NCBI RefSeq assembly: GCF_020497125.1
Contig: NC_059072.1
Location: 72,981,697-73,045,696, forward strand
DNA length: 64,000 bases
Direction of reading: 5' to 3'
Source: Mauremys mutica
Taxonomy: Eukaryota > Chordata > Testudines > Geoemydidae
Position numbers and translations under genes: made by a program. The notes beneath the pieces are model-generated. The model saw only the letters and a program-made list of their open reading frames with translations. It made no database searches and was not told the origin of the DNA. This document shows positions 35,940 to 48,110 of the stretch, piece after piece. Position 1 is the first letter of the stretch. Every line of letters begins with the position of its first letter.

Positions 35940-36155
35940 AGATCTGTAGACCCTCATACTTCAGGGCATACGTCAACCTGGGTTAGGAAGAAACTTTCCT
36001 TATGGATAGATTTTCCTATGTTTGTTCATTTGGGGAGTGAGTGGAGGAAGGGAAGAGAGGGTTGCACTTTCCACTGAATCATCTGCTACAGGCTACTTGA
36101 CTGCAACAGCATATTGAATTAGATGGACCATCTAAAATATGGCAATTCCTACTAA
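35940..36155 (+). mobile_element. CR1 LINE 3' UTR fragment
   Basis: CCCTCATACTTCAGGGCATA, AGGAAGAAACTTTCCTTATG, a GACTGCAACAGC... segment and TTAGATGGACCATCT follow the order of the reptile CR1 3' UTR on the + strand. An upstream part at 35750-35880 may belong to it. Confidence 0.7.
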
Positions 36156-38724
36156 GAAGGGACATTATTTCAGCAGAGTAAAATTGTTCTGCTATGTTTT
36201 CTTCCAATGCCTAGGGTGAGAAATAGATTGCACATGCCGATTAACGATTAAATTAGAATTGTACCGAGCTTGTAAACATTGCTCTCAGAAGCTTTAATAC
36301 AAGCCCTTTACTACAAGCAAAAGACATATAGATTCATTCAAAATTAACATACAGTAGCTATTTTAGCAGCTGGATTATTTGATAGGGAGATATTTCTAAT
36401 TACATATATAAACCACTATAGTAATACACGTTGATCAAGGATAGCGTGATCAACAATCAACTGGTCAGATTGATAGATGAACCTTATAAACAAACTGGTC
36501 ATTATCTCAACTTCAGATCTGAAAAAAAAAAAGTGTGGAGGAGGACGACTTATCCTTCCAGTGCTAATTTTCCATTCCTTCCCTTTACACTTTTAAAAAG
36601 TAATAATCTTGCCTTTTTAAAATTAGATTTTCTCATATGGTCTAATTTTAAGAGGATTTTTGTTTAATTTATGTTGTATTTGTTTTTATTCTGTTGTACA
36701 GCAACCCCAAGCAAGAGGAAGGCCTATCTACATATAATTATTATTAACTTATTAATAATTATGTTGTTAAAAATGTAGTTATTAATATCCAAGATTTGGC
36801 TTAACTCTACAAGAACATCATACCAATATGAGCAGCTGTGAAATAGATTCAGAAATACTAGCTAGTAGCTAGTGTTGCAGTGCTGGAGTTCTTGAGGCGA
36901 TTAGTCAAACAGAGTTGCACATAGGCTTACCAGCAGGCTTAATTTGCTTTTAATAATACTGAAAGCTGCCGCAGTTGAGATACTGGCTGTAAAGCTGCTG
37001 CCTATTTCTTGGTTTTTGCTATAATTGTTTATAAGAAACAATTTTTTAAAAAATATTATGCTAAAATCAGGGGGGAAAAGAACCAGAATAAATATATTTT
37101 TAGATTAATGCTTAAATTTTGGCAAAAACTTGAAAAATATAGTTTAGGATTTTGCGAGTGGGGGAGGGACTCTGTAAAGCCACATGATTTCTAAAGCACC
37201 ACAAGCATTTTACTGACACTGCTGTGCGCTTCAAGTTCTAGGGAGCTTGTATTACTTTCTAATGAAATTATAAAACTGATTTGAAAATCTGATTACACCT
37301 TACGTACATTTTACATGCTTTTTTCCCCTTGTCTAAGCCCTGTGTGGGCAGGACAGGTGATTGATGTGACTATTTTGTGTGTGACTGTTTTATAGGCTTC
37401 TCTGTTCTGTTTCTAGGTGGGAAACTGGCATGTGTGTGCATCTCAAAGGAAAGGGAAAAAATCACAAATTAGAGCCTTGATCTTATATTCCCACTGAAAT
37501 CAGTGGTAGTTGTTTACAGTAATAAGAATTGAGACGCCTAATGCCCTATACTGTGCTAAAAACATACCTGTGAATGTATAGGAAATAGTGGTTCTGGCAC
37601 TTCTATTGCTAATGAATACTTTTCTTGTAATAAAATATATAGGAAAATGGGTTACATATTTCTTATTCTCTAGCAGTATTGCCAGTTTATATATACTTTT
37701 TCATGCGGTTTGTTTGTGGAAATTCATTTACTAGTCTGAAGACTCAAGGTTCATCAAATATGTTAGAAAATGTGTACTTGTCATGGGGAAGGCTCTCCCT
37801 TGATAGCTGGGAGATTAGATTGCCCAAACAAAAATAAAAGCAAAGTTCCAAGTTACAAAACTATGCCAAATTAAAGCTCTTCTGTTTCAAGGTAAATAAA
37901 ATTAGGAGAACAACACAATTTCTTCTCTCATTGAGTCCTGGATTCTCCACTTTCAGTTATCCATTTCCTCTTCTGCTTTCTGTGAACATCAGCTTGATTC
38001 TGTAACATGCACATGCCGATGTGCCTCCATGGCATTCTCTCCCCAGCAACTTTACCTGTCCTGGTTTATTTCCATAATCCTGCAGAAGTGACCGAGAAAT
38101 CAGGATCATGGGCTTTGGTCATACCTGGGCAACACAACCCAAGCTGTCTTTGGGCTACTGGGTACAAAGAGGTAGAATATCCATTACAGTAACTTAGTTA
38201 CATGGGAATTAACCACTTAAGAGGATAATCAAATAGCTACAGAAAGTGTAGAATTACCATTTTTGCCTCTTTCAAAAGTAGGATGATGATGGAGCTGAGA
38301 GAGCAGTGTGTATCAATAGCTGCATGGTATAGTTTGTTGACTGCCCTTCTAGAACAGCTGAGGCCCTGAAATCTCCAGTCCTTTTATTCTAGATGTTATC
38401 AACCTAAATTACAGATTTGGGGTTGGCGGGGGGAGTGAATTAAGAAGAGCTGAGTGTACCTCATTATGCAAGAAAGTCACTATGTCCATTCACTTGGGAT
38501 CATACTAAATGAGGAAGACTGGGGGCATCATTAGAGTTCAGTAGTCAATGGAAATAAAAATGTCAGTGTTTTGAGTTTAACGATTTCGTAGCCATTGAGA
38601 GCGCTTGTGGCTCCCAGCACATTAGTGAATTATCAAAATTGACTGGGTAAAATGCCAATGACTGACTGTTCTTTTGAGACTATTTTTCATTGCATTGGGT
38701 AGCTTCTTGTTAGTACATCTGACG

Positions 38725-39235
38725 ACAGTGCTGCACAAGTTTGGGGCACCACAGTTTAGGGAAGATGTGGATAAACTGGTGAGAGTCCAGAAGAGAGCAA
38801 CAAAAATGATAAAATGTTTAGAAAACCTGAGGTCAGGTTAAAAAAAACTGGGTGTGATTACTCTTAAGAAAAGAAGACTGAGGGAGACCTGATAAAAAGT
38901 CTTCAAATATGTTAAGGGCTATTGCAAAGAGGATGGTGATCAATTGTTCTCCATGTCCACTGAAAGTAGGACAAGAGGTAATGGGCTTAATCTGCATCAA
39001 GGGAGACTTAGGTTAGATATTAAGAAAAAAATTCTAACTATATGGATAGTGAAGAACTGGAATAGGTTAACAAGGGTAGGCTGTGGAATCCCCATTATTG
39101 GAGGTTTTTAAGAACATGTCGGACAAACACCTGTGAGGGATGGTCTAGGCATACTTGATCTTGCCTCAGAACCAGAGGGCTGAACTAGATGACTTCTCAA
39201 AGTCCTTTCTAGCCCTATATTTCTATGATTCTCTT
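38725..39235 (+). mobile_element. CR1 LINE, C-terminal RT and 3' UTR
   Basis: AGAGTCCAGAAGAGAGCAACAAAAATGATAAAA encodes the VQKRATKMI block; CTGAGGGAGACCTGATAAAA and AAGAACTGGAATAGGTTAAC follow. The 3' UTR GAGGGATGGTCTAGGCATAC...TTTCTATGATTCT ends the copy. It is frameshifted and 5'-truncated. Confidence 0.85.
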
Positions 39236-39704
39236 AAAAGAATAAATATTTTATGCCTTGTAATGAGAATATTTAATAGGCGTGTCCCATGGTTAGTATA
39301 AACCATACAAAATTAAGTATATATAATACTTCATAATTGCATCTGAGTGTATCAGGTATGTCTTCAGCAATTGGGTAATGTTTGCATAAGCAGGTGCAAT
39401 GGGGCACAGCAAATGAGGTTAAATTAAAATAAATTATACTAATTCATAATGCTCTTTATTGGCAAAAATACAAAATTTCAAATAATTTTAAAGGGAAAAA
39501 AAGCTCAGGAGAATTACCCACTTCCCATGTTAAGACACATCAAGCAAAGCAAGGATGCTGAAATATTGTATAATCATTTGAATAATGAGTTGATAAAACC
39601 TAAGGCTGAAATTTTTAAATTAAGGCACCTAAAGTTAGTCCCTGGGATAAGATTTGCAAGTGGGATTTGAGCATCTAATTGTCTTAGGTTCCCTTGAAAA
39701 GTTG

Positions 39705-40215
39705 TAGATTCATATATTTTAAAGCCAGAAAGGATCATTAGATCATGTAGTCTGACTCCTGTAAAACAGAGGCCATAGAATTTCCTCTTGTTATTCCTAT
39801 ACTGAGCCCAATAACTTGTGTTTGGCTAAAGCTTATCTTCTAGAAAGACATCCAGTCTTAAAGACTTCAAGAGATCAAGACTATTTCACTTGCCTTGGTA
39901 GTTTGTTGCAATGGTTAATTGCCTTCACTGTTAAAATTGTTTGCCTTGTTTGTAATTTAAATTTATCAGGCTTTAACTTCCAGCCATTGGTTGTTGTTAT
40001 ACCTTTAAAAAATCCTTTAGTACTTGATATTTTTTCACCTTGAAGGTACTTATATATTATAATCAAGTCACCTCTTGATCTCCCTTTTAATAAACTAAAC
40101 AGATCGGGCTTCTTAGGTCTCTCACTGTAAGGTTTTTTTCTAGCCCTCAAATCACTTTTGTGCCCTTTCTCTGCACCCTTTGCAATTTTTTTAGTGATAA
40201 GCATGGGCTTGCAAC
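39705..40215 (-). mobile_element. CR1 LINE, C-terminal RT and 3' UTR (old)
   Basis: On the - strand, 40204-39881 is still open, with blocks RARKKPYSERPKKPDLFSL, RGDLIIIYKYLQG and LQTRQTILTVKAINHCNKLP, the RT C-terminus of CR1. The 3' UTR CATGTAGTCTGACTCCTGTA...TCATATATT follows toward 39705. Confidence 0.85.
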
Positions 40216-40754
40216 ATGTAGATTTTTTTTTTAAGATCAGAAGCTATGGATGTGCAGAAGATAAATAAAGGTTTGTTTGACTTCACAATAGCATCTGCAA
40301 AGTGTTGTAGAGCAAAGCTGTTCCAGTTGGTCAATATCTAGATTAAATCTGGGTTAATCTGAGCTGCATCTTCTTGGTTATAGAGTATTGGTACTGGTGA
40401 ATGGTTAGAAAAAAGTTTCATGTTACTTTGTAGATAAAATCATTTAGATGTTTACAGAATTGTCTACTGCAGTGGAAACACAGCACTGTTTTGAGGGGGA
40501 GTCTTCTCTTCTTGCTACTTTCACTCATGGTCCCTCATGCTAGGGCTGCTCCAAGTTAAAGAGGTCCAATGGCAACTGGACCAATGTCCTTCCTGGCTGG
40601 TGAAGGCAAGTAGAGAAGTACTGTCTCAGCTGTTGCTGGAGATTGTCCATGTTACTTTGTGTGTATTCATGTGGAGGTGGGGGATATGGTGATGGCTATT
40701 CTTAAGAATGTTATTATCTGGCTGTGGTTGGGTCCCTGGGCTGCTTTGTGTCCA

Positions 40755-41350
40755 TTTATTCTTTTACGTAAATCAGACGTCAAGAATTATGACATTCAAA
40801 AACTAGTCGGAGAAAACTTCAATCTCCCCGGTCACTCGATTACAGACCTAAAAGTCGTAATATTACAACAAAAAAACTTCAAAAACAGACTCCAACGAGA
40901 GACTGCTGAATTGGAATTAATTTGCAAAATGGACACCATTAAATTAGGCTTGAATAAAGACTGAGAGTGGATGGGTCATTAGACAAAGTAAAACTATTTC
41001 CCCATCTTCCCCCCACACACACACACTGTTCCTCACAACTTCTTGTCAATTGCTGGAAATGGGCCATTTTCATTACCACTACAAACAGTTTTTTTCTCTC
41101 CTGCTGGTAATAGCTCACCTTAATTGATCACTCTCATTAATGTGTGTATGGTGACACCCATTGTTTCATGTTCTCTGTGTGTGTATATATATATCTTCCT
41201 ACTGTATTTTCCACTGCATGCATCCGATGAAGTGGGCTGTAGCCTACGAAAGCTTATGCTCAAATAAATTTGTTAGTCTCTAAGGTGCCACAAGTACTCC
41301 TGTTCTTTTTGCGGATAAAGACTAACACAGCTGCTACTCTGAAACCTGTT
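40755..41350 (+). mobile_element. Penelope-like element 3' part: GIY-YIG remnant plus hammerhead-bearing tail
   Basis: 40770-40964 reads an ORF end with VGENFNLPGHSITDLKVVIL and a C-terminal KLGLNKD before TGA. This resembles the second half of the GIY-YIG endonuclease of Penelope-like retroelements (conserved NLPGHS-xxDL, a Glu-rich helix, then GLN near the stop). The GIY-YIG motif itself is not seen. After about 250 bp of UTR comes a sequence typical of turtle interspersed repeats: GATGAAGTGGGCTGTAGCCT...CTCAAATAAATTTGTTAGTC...CACAAGTACTCCTG. Penelope-like elements are known to carry small hammerhead ribozymes in their terminal repeats, which fits the core found here. The assignment is by motif memory and should be tested by profile search. 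Confidence 0.68.
41224..41264 (+). ncRNA. Hammerhead-ribozyme-like core, copy A
   Basis: CCGATGA (41224-41230) stands for the CUGAUGA core with one change at the second base. Stem II, 41232-41247, is GTGGGC/GCCTAC around TGTA (six pairs including one G-U). GAAA (41248-41251) follows. A short stem III is possible: AGC (41251-41253) with GCT (41258-41260), loop TTAT. The expected cleavage base would be C41261. Stem I is weak, and an alternative GCAT (41220-41223)/ATGC (41256-41259) pairing exists. The changed core base makes activity doubtful. Confidence 0.55.
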
Positions 41351-44300
41351 AATCAGGAGTAACTCTTGGGGTGAGGTGTTTTGCACTGGTGTAAACTGGC
41401 ACAAGAGAAGAATCAGGTCCCAAGTGTGCATACTCTCCCTTTAGCTCTGTCTGCAGCCTTTACCCCCACTGACCACATGTTTCTACAGACTTATCTTTGG
41501 ACTCCAGCTTGGGTGGGACAGCATCCCTCCTGGGTGCCTCCATTCTTATTTCCCTGAGAGGAGCCAGAGGGTAATGGGTGGGCAATTGCGCCTCTGCATG
41601 TAAGATAACATAGGGGTCTATTCTGTTCTTCCTGATGCTCAGTGTGTATAAGAGGCTGTTGGGAGGGTTAGTGAGGAGACAGAGACTACTGTGTAACTCA
41701 GTATGTTCATTCTCTGCCTCTACCATATCTGACTTGGTTGGAATTCCTCTCCAAGTCCAGCTTTGTTTACCTTCTGGGTGCATTGCAAGGCCCATTTTTT
41801 CCCCCAGGCATGTGGGAAGCAGGTTGGTAGATTTTATTTCTATGCCTGCTGTGGAGGAGGCTTTATTTTGTTATTAAGTCATCTGGGACACATTTGTTCA
41901 TTTATTGCAAAGATATTCATAGTGAAAATTAAAATTATGTATGTGTCCCGTCCCCCCTCAAAACCTGGGATAGATGTTCTTTTATGTTTTTTTAATCAAA
42001 ATCAATTAATCAATCAGCACATCTCCCATGTACCCTGGTCACCACCCCTCTCTGTCTGTGTAATATATTTATGCCATAATATCTAGGCATTGTCACAGTC
42101 AACTCAAAATCCTACAGAGGATGGGCTTTGCACTGATGGAGTACTCCAGTGCCCTAAGATAAGCTGACCAAAGACAAGGGTATATATATAAAAGATTGTA
42201 CATTGTTCTGTACAACTGCCAACTGCAGAGACAAAAATTCTTTGCTGATTTCACTCTGTTCCAATTTACTTATTGTGTGTCTGGTTTCAAGCCCTGGCTA
42301 AAAGAAATTAATACAGTTTTTCTTTTTTGTTTTCTTTTACTGTTCATAACCATTCCCAGAAGCTATTACATTCCTCTTTATTTTTGATTGTACTGTATCC
42401 AGAGAGGACCCTGAATCTGGGGATTGCATTTCAACAGCCAGACTGAGTGACCTAAATCGTACAGATTTTATAAAGCAGTTTCTGCAGCTTCTGTTCACTC
42501 TTGATTTCAGCACAGAACACACAGAGTCCCTAAGCATACCATAGCCATTGCTATTTGCATAAGGGTTTGCTTACTTGGAGTCATTCCTAGTATAGACACA
42601 TTGGCTTTCCTTGTTTACATTCTGTTTGCTATATTTTTCCCTTGTTTACAGTTTTAGCATATTTGAATACTGATAGAAGATGAAAAGGAAGAATAGAATC
42701 ACCCAAAGTGCTGCTGCCTGACCTACCCAACACACATCTTGCTTTTAGAAAAACCCAATCGTTCTTCAGCAGTGCTTTGAGGTACATTCAAATCTGCTCT
42801 GGCATCTGTCCAGCCCTGCATAATATCAAGCAGGGGACGTCCTGTCTGAGAGAACAGATTGTTAGTTCAATTATACTACTGAAATTGAGTTAAATTTCCA
42901 TGAAATCTGCTTCAAAATGTGAAGAGCCCCAGGGGAATTTTTTGTTTGTCTTCTATTACGGCAATCAGGCATATCAAATGGAAGCATGACATATATTGTA
43001 TACGTGTGTGTTTTGTATGCTGTTTGTGGTTGTTTAGTTCACGTGTTGGGTAATAAGGCAAAAGTGAACTGCTGTATCTTGAGAAGGTTGATAGAGCTGC
43101 CATCTAAAGACAAAATCCAGCAGTTGTACATGCCTCAGTAATGAGAAAGGAGGAGCTGTGACTTTTTTACATTTAATTGTATAATAATGTTGTTATATTA
43201 TAACCAAAAGGAAATTAGGAGTGCTTTAAGATTCTACCTGTGTAAAGATGACTAAAGGAATTCCTCAACAACATAGCAAGCTGTTTATATGATAGGTTTG
43301 GGTCAATAGTTTTTAAAATGATCTTTGTATATTGTACTACCTGGAATCTTCAATTCTGACTTGGTAGCAACCACTCTACCAGTGCCTTATGTTGTTGTTG
43401 CCAGAATAATAACAGTATTTCCCCATGAGCATCACATCTGGTGTATACACAAGCATGATGAGGTTCCCCTGAACTTTTTACTGCATCACACAACTTTTAG
43501 TTCACTTTCTGGCAGAGGGACATACAGGTGCAACTTTTTTGGCAGTGACCCAAATATCCATATGGTACAAACTTGCTCTGCATTGATTTCAACATTGTTT
43601 TAATAAAATATATTCTTCTAGTTACATGGATCCTGTCACGCCTGGTTTTACATGATTTACCTTTGATTTTTCACTCTCCATTTCTGTACTCTCTCTAAAG
43701 TTTGAAAACAGTATTTCCCCCTCCACCTGTTTTGTCCTTTCCTTTACAATGAACATTTATTTCCCTGCCTCCTAACTTCACACATTTCTTGGGAAACACA
43801 AGCCAACACAGCTTTAACTTACCTTAGGTCATAGTATGCCACTCCTTCGCAGGTTGATAATATACATACTCACAAATTGTCCCATTTATTTCAGTGTAGA
43901 ACTTGCCTCCACCTTCAGTTTTTGAAACATCCTTGTTTAAAAAAAGGTCAGCAGTGTCAGCACAGGTTTGAGAAAAGGGTTTGCAATTTAGCTAAAGCTC
44001 TCTCTGATGGGGAGATGGCTGCCTCTCAAGAATCATGAAGGAACTTTGTCTATTATTCATTTTTAATTTCTTGGTGACAGTTGGTGGATTTTTGTTTTTA
44101 GCTTGAAGAGGGTTGGGGGTAGTTGTAACAGTTTATAAAATCCAGAGGACCTTTCCCAATATGCCAGTTTAAGAATGGTCAAATCAAGGTCTTGAGAGTG
44201 TCCCTTTTCGTTGAAAAATGAGAGAGAGAAATGCTTATTAATGTCTATGCTGTATCTTAGGCAATTCATGGCTTTTAAAATATTCTGCATTTTACTTGTA

Positions 44301-45315
44301 AGGCAGTAACTTTTTTTACATTTACGTATAGCACTCTTTGATTCTTTCCTGCAATTTTCCTGTCAATTTTTACTTGCAAAGAATGAAATTGGACTGTATA
44401 GCATGTATTCCAAAATGGAATTTAAGGCATAGAAAAACAACAACATATGATCAAATATTGCCTAGCACGCTGATCAGATATTGTCTAGTAAGCTAATCAG
44501 AATGTAGGAAAGACAATAGGATATACTAGCAACAATAAATCATTTGATGACTTAATTAGGTTAGCATGACTTCCACACAGTGATATACTGTAGTTTCTTA
44601 AAACCAAATCACAAAGAAAAGTATTTGAAAGTAATGTCATGCAAATTGTCAGGAAGGCAATAACCTTGGCTTTCCAAAAGACACCAAGAGGTGCAAGCTA
44701 TGCATCACCACAGATTGTTAAGGCTAAAAGCATGCTCACACGATGGGTTTGATAAAGATCATAAAACACAAAGTAACGTAGAACAGTACAAACTGTGCAA
44801 TAGCCACACTAATCTACATAAAGCTTGTGCATGTATTTATTTATTTATTCATTCATTTTTGGCATGCACTCTTTCTCTGGAAAGGTCTAAGTAAACCCAA
44901 GTATTAGGGTTGGTTCAAATGCATATTTTTCAAGCTTTACATCAACTCATTTACAGGATGATATCAAACATGCTGCTCTGCTGTATCTTTTGGGTGTTAC
45001 TAGAGTAAAGCTTAACATGCGACATATTAAAATAAAGACAGTTTAATGTAATAAAGAACTTTATTAAAATAACAAGGATCTTTTGCAACAGTTTTATTTA
45101 AATTTTCACTGAGTTGGGATTTTAGAAAGTTGCAAGCTCCTGTTTATTCCTTTGCATAGTACAAACAAAAAAGTGACATTCAGTTAAGTTAAGCAGCAGC
45201 AAATTTTAACAGGCAAGAGGAAAGACCACATATAATTAACCTCTGGAACTCACTGGCAAAGGATACTGAGTCAAATAATACAGTAAGTTGCAAAATAGAA
45301 TTGTTGGCATCAAGA

Positions 45316-45499
45316 CCAGATTTTTAAACGTATTTAGGTGTCTAACGGTACTGATAGGATCCTCCTAGAGAGATTTTCAAACATGCCTAGGCACTTAACT
45401 CCCGTTGAAATTAATGGGAATTGAGCACCTAGGTGCTTTTGAAAATCTGCTGGGCACCTAACTGTTTCTTTAGGCACCTATATACCTTTAAAAATCTGG
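45316..45499. repeat. 184-bp palindromic repeat with CCAGATTTTTAAA termini
   Basis: The left end CCAGATTTTTAAACGTATTT and the right end, reverse-complemented CCAGATTTTTAAAGGTATAT, form inverted repeats of about 30 bp that continue into AGGTG(C/T)CTAA. The inside has GCCTAGGCACTTAACTCC opposed to GAGCACCTAGGTGC. It looks like a MITE-type element; it is the most complete of at least four copies in this window. Confidence 0.7.
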
Positions 45500-45599
45500 C
45501 CCGCAAGGTCTGCCTCTGATCCGGTTGAAGATAATGACAAAACTCTCATTGGCTCAGTGGTACAAGATCAAGCCTTTATATACTGTGAATAAATTAGAG

Positions 45600-47050
45600 G
45601 GCTGGTACTCAGCTATACTAAGGCCCAGCAATTACAGACCTGTAAGTCTAACATCAGTACCGGGCAAATTAGTTGAAACAATAGTAAAGAATAAGATTGT
45701 CAGACACATAGAAGAACATAAATTGTTGGGCAAAAGTCAGCATGGTTTCTGTAAAGGGAAATCATGTCTTAGTAATCTATTAGAGTTCTTTGAAGGGATC
45801 AACAAACATGTGGATAAGGGGGATCCAGTGTACTTAGATTTCCAGAAGGCCTTTGACAAGGTCCCTCACCAAAGGCTCTTATGTAAATAAAGTTGTCATG
45901 GGATAAGAGGGAAGATCTTTTCATGGATTGAGAACTAGTTCAAAGACAGGGAACAAAGGGTAGGAATAAATGGTAAATTTTCAAAATGGAGAGGGGTAAC
46001 TAGTGATATTCCCCAGTGGTCAGTCCTAGGACCAATCCTATTCAACTTATTCATAAAATGATCTGGAGAAAGGGGTAAACAGTGAGGTGGCAAAGTTTGC
46101 AGATAGTAGTTAAGACCAAAGCAGACTGTGAAGAACTTCAAAAAGATCTCACAAAACTAAGTGCTTGGGCAACAAAATGGCAAATGAAATTTAATGTGGA
46201 TAAATGTAAAGTAATGCACATTGGAAAAAAATAACCCCAACTATACATACAATATGATAGGGGCTAATTTAGCTACAACTAATCAGGAAAGAGATCTTGG
46301 AATCATCGTGGATAGTTCTCTGAAGACATCCACGCAGTGTGCAGCGGCAGTCAAAAAAGTACACAGGATGTTAGGAATCATTCAAAAAGGGATAGAGAAT
46401 AAGACAAAGAATATCTTACTGCCCTTATATAAATCCATGGTACACCCACATCTTGAATACTGTGTACAGATGTGGTCTCCTCATCTCAAAAAAGATATAC
46501 TGGCAGTAGAAAAGGTTCAGAGAAGGACAACTAAAATGATTAGGGGGTTGGAACAGGTCCCATATGAGGAGAGATTAAAGAGGCTAGGACTTTTCAACTT
46601 GGAAAAGAGGAGACTAAGGGGGAATATGATAGAGGTATATAAAATCATGAGTTGTGTGGAGAGAGTGAATAAGGAAAAATTCCCATAATATAAGAACTAG
46701 GGGCCACCAAATGAAATTAATGGGCAGCAGGTTTAAAACAAATAAAAGGAAGTTCTTCTTCCCACAGCGCACAGTTAACCTGTGGAACTCCTTGCCTGAG
46801 GAGGTTGTGAAGGCTAGGATTATAACAGGGTTTAAAAGAGAACTAGATAAATTCATGGAGGTAAGTCCATTAATGGTTATTAGCCAGGATGAATAAGGAA
46901 TGGTATCCCTAGCCTTTGTTTGTCAGAGGGTGGAGATGGGTGGCAGGAGAGAGATCACTTGATCATTACCTGTTAGGTTCACTCCCTCTGGGACATATGG
47001 CATTGGTCACTGTCAGTAGACAGGATACTGGGCACAGGACACTGCTCTGA
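45600..47050 (+). mobile_element. CR1 LINE, longest RT-bearing copy in the window (decayed)
   Basis: It begins inside the RT domain with SNYRPVSLTSVPGKLVETIV, then SQHGFCKGKSCLSNLLEF and VYLDFQKAFDKVPH (palm block A). A TAA stop at 45888 and frameshifts follow, with a broken KFADDSS (YxDD site) near 46097. The frame recovers from 46221 to 46688 with the thumb and C-terminal blocks (RDLGIIVDSSLK, HPHLEYCVQMW, PYEERLKRLGLFNLEKRRLR). 46700-46896 holds TVNLWNSLPEEVV. The 3' UTR with GGTGGCAGGAGAGAGATCAC...CACTGTCAGTAGACAGGATACTGGGC ends near 47045. It is the same family group as the copy at 1-2120 but older, 5'-truncated and in the sense direction of SYT1. Confidence 0.93.
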
Positions 47051-47729
47051 CAAGCAAAGGAACCTTCAACTGGACAGAAATCTCCCCACATAATACCCCT
47101 TGTTTATTAATTAAAGACACTTTAATTCATATAATACCTTCTAATGCAAGTAGCTCTATAAAGAATCTTTTGGGTTTAAGCTAATGCCTACCTGAGCTTT
47201 TTCAGATGTGCAATCAATAGGGAAATACTTGACTACATCCTATTTTAGTCATCTATCAGCTAACTGAGATATCCAAATTCAAAAAGGAGCATTCGGAAGA
47301 ATCAGGTGGAGTTAAGTTGTTAACTCCACAAACCCAAGACTGGATTTGAATGAGAGTTAAGCCCAGTGACAAATGATAAAATGTTATTTAAATGAGAGTT
47401 GGGGCCATTACTTCAGACCACTACTCTGACATTTTCCAAGAGGTAAAACAAAGAGAGATGACTAAGAGGGAAAGAGAAATGAATGATATATGTCTGGATT
47501 TGCCACTAACCTTCCCATCAATGTAAATTATAGTATTTCCCATGGCCTGGGCACCACTGTTGTGCATGATCCAGTTGATATAGTTGATGGGGAGGCAGAA
47601 AATCCAAGATAAATGGTGAGTTTCTGTTCTGATTTATAAGTCTCTTTGCCTGTATTGATGCTTTATGTTTATGTAATAGGAAACAGAATTTGATTCAGAG
47701 AGTTTAAAGTAGAGTGTAGCTCATTGTAT

Positions 47730-47960
47730 TGTAGTAAATAGGGCAGTGGCAAGGACTCAGGAGACCTGAACTCTGTTTCCAGCTCTGCCACTGACCTGTT
47801 GTGTGACCTTGGGCAAGTCACTTCATCTCTCTGTGCCTCTGTTTTCTCTTCTACCATTTGTATTGTCTATTAAGGTCTTGAGGTAGAGGCTAGCTCTTAC
47901 TGTATGTATGCACAATGTGACCTCTAAGTGCCACTGTAACATTAATAATAGAATAGACAG
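47730..47960 (+). mobile_element. MIR (CORE-SINE)
   Basis: CTCAGGAGACCTGAACTCTG, CAGCTCTGCCACTGACCTG, TGTGTGACCTTGGGCAAGTC and ACTTCATCTCTCTGTGCCTC are the MIR body and core. The tail AGGTCTTGAGGTAGAGGC...GACCTCTAAGTGCCACTGTA completes it. This ancient SINE is shared by amniotes. Confidence 0.9.
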
Positions 47961-47969
47961 AGCTGGTAT

Positions 47970-48110
47970 GGCATCTTCTCTGTATGTATATATATATACT
48001 CTTCTTATATGTTCCATTCTATGGATCTGATGAAGTGGGTTCTAGCCTACGAAAGCTTATGCTCAAATAAATTTGTTAGTCCCTAACAAGTACTCCTCGT
48101 TGTTTTTACA
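47970..48110 (+). mobile_element. Penelope-like 3' terminal sequence, second copy
   Basis: CATCTTCTCTGTATGTATAT...CTCTTCTTATATGTTCCATTC followed by the same hammerhead-like core, AAATAAATTTGTTAGTCCCT and AACAAGTACTCCTCGTTG matches 41190-41320. Only the tail is present; no endonuclease sequence precedes it. It lies directly behind the MIR. Confidence 0.65.
48027..48067 (+). ncRNA. Hammerhead-ribozyme-like core, copy B (consensus CUGAUGA)
   Basis: CTGATGA at 48027-48033 is the exact core. Stem II, 48035-48050, is GTGGGT/GCCTAC around TCTA, six pairs including two G-U. GAAA at 48051-48054 follows. Possible stem III is AGC (48054-48056) with GCT (48061-48063), loop TTAT, and the cleavage base would be C48064. 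All three conserved core parts are present. Stem I is not convincingly paired, so in vivo activity is unproven. Confidence 0.6.
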
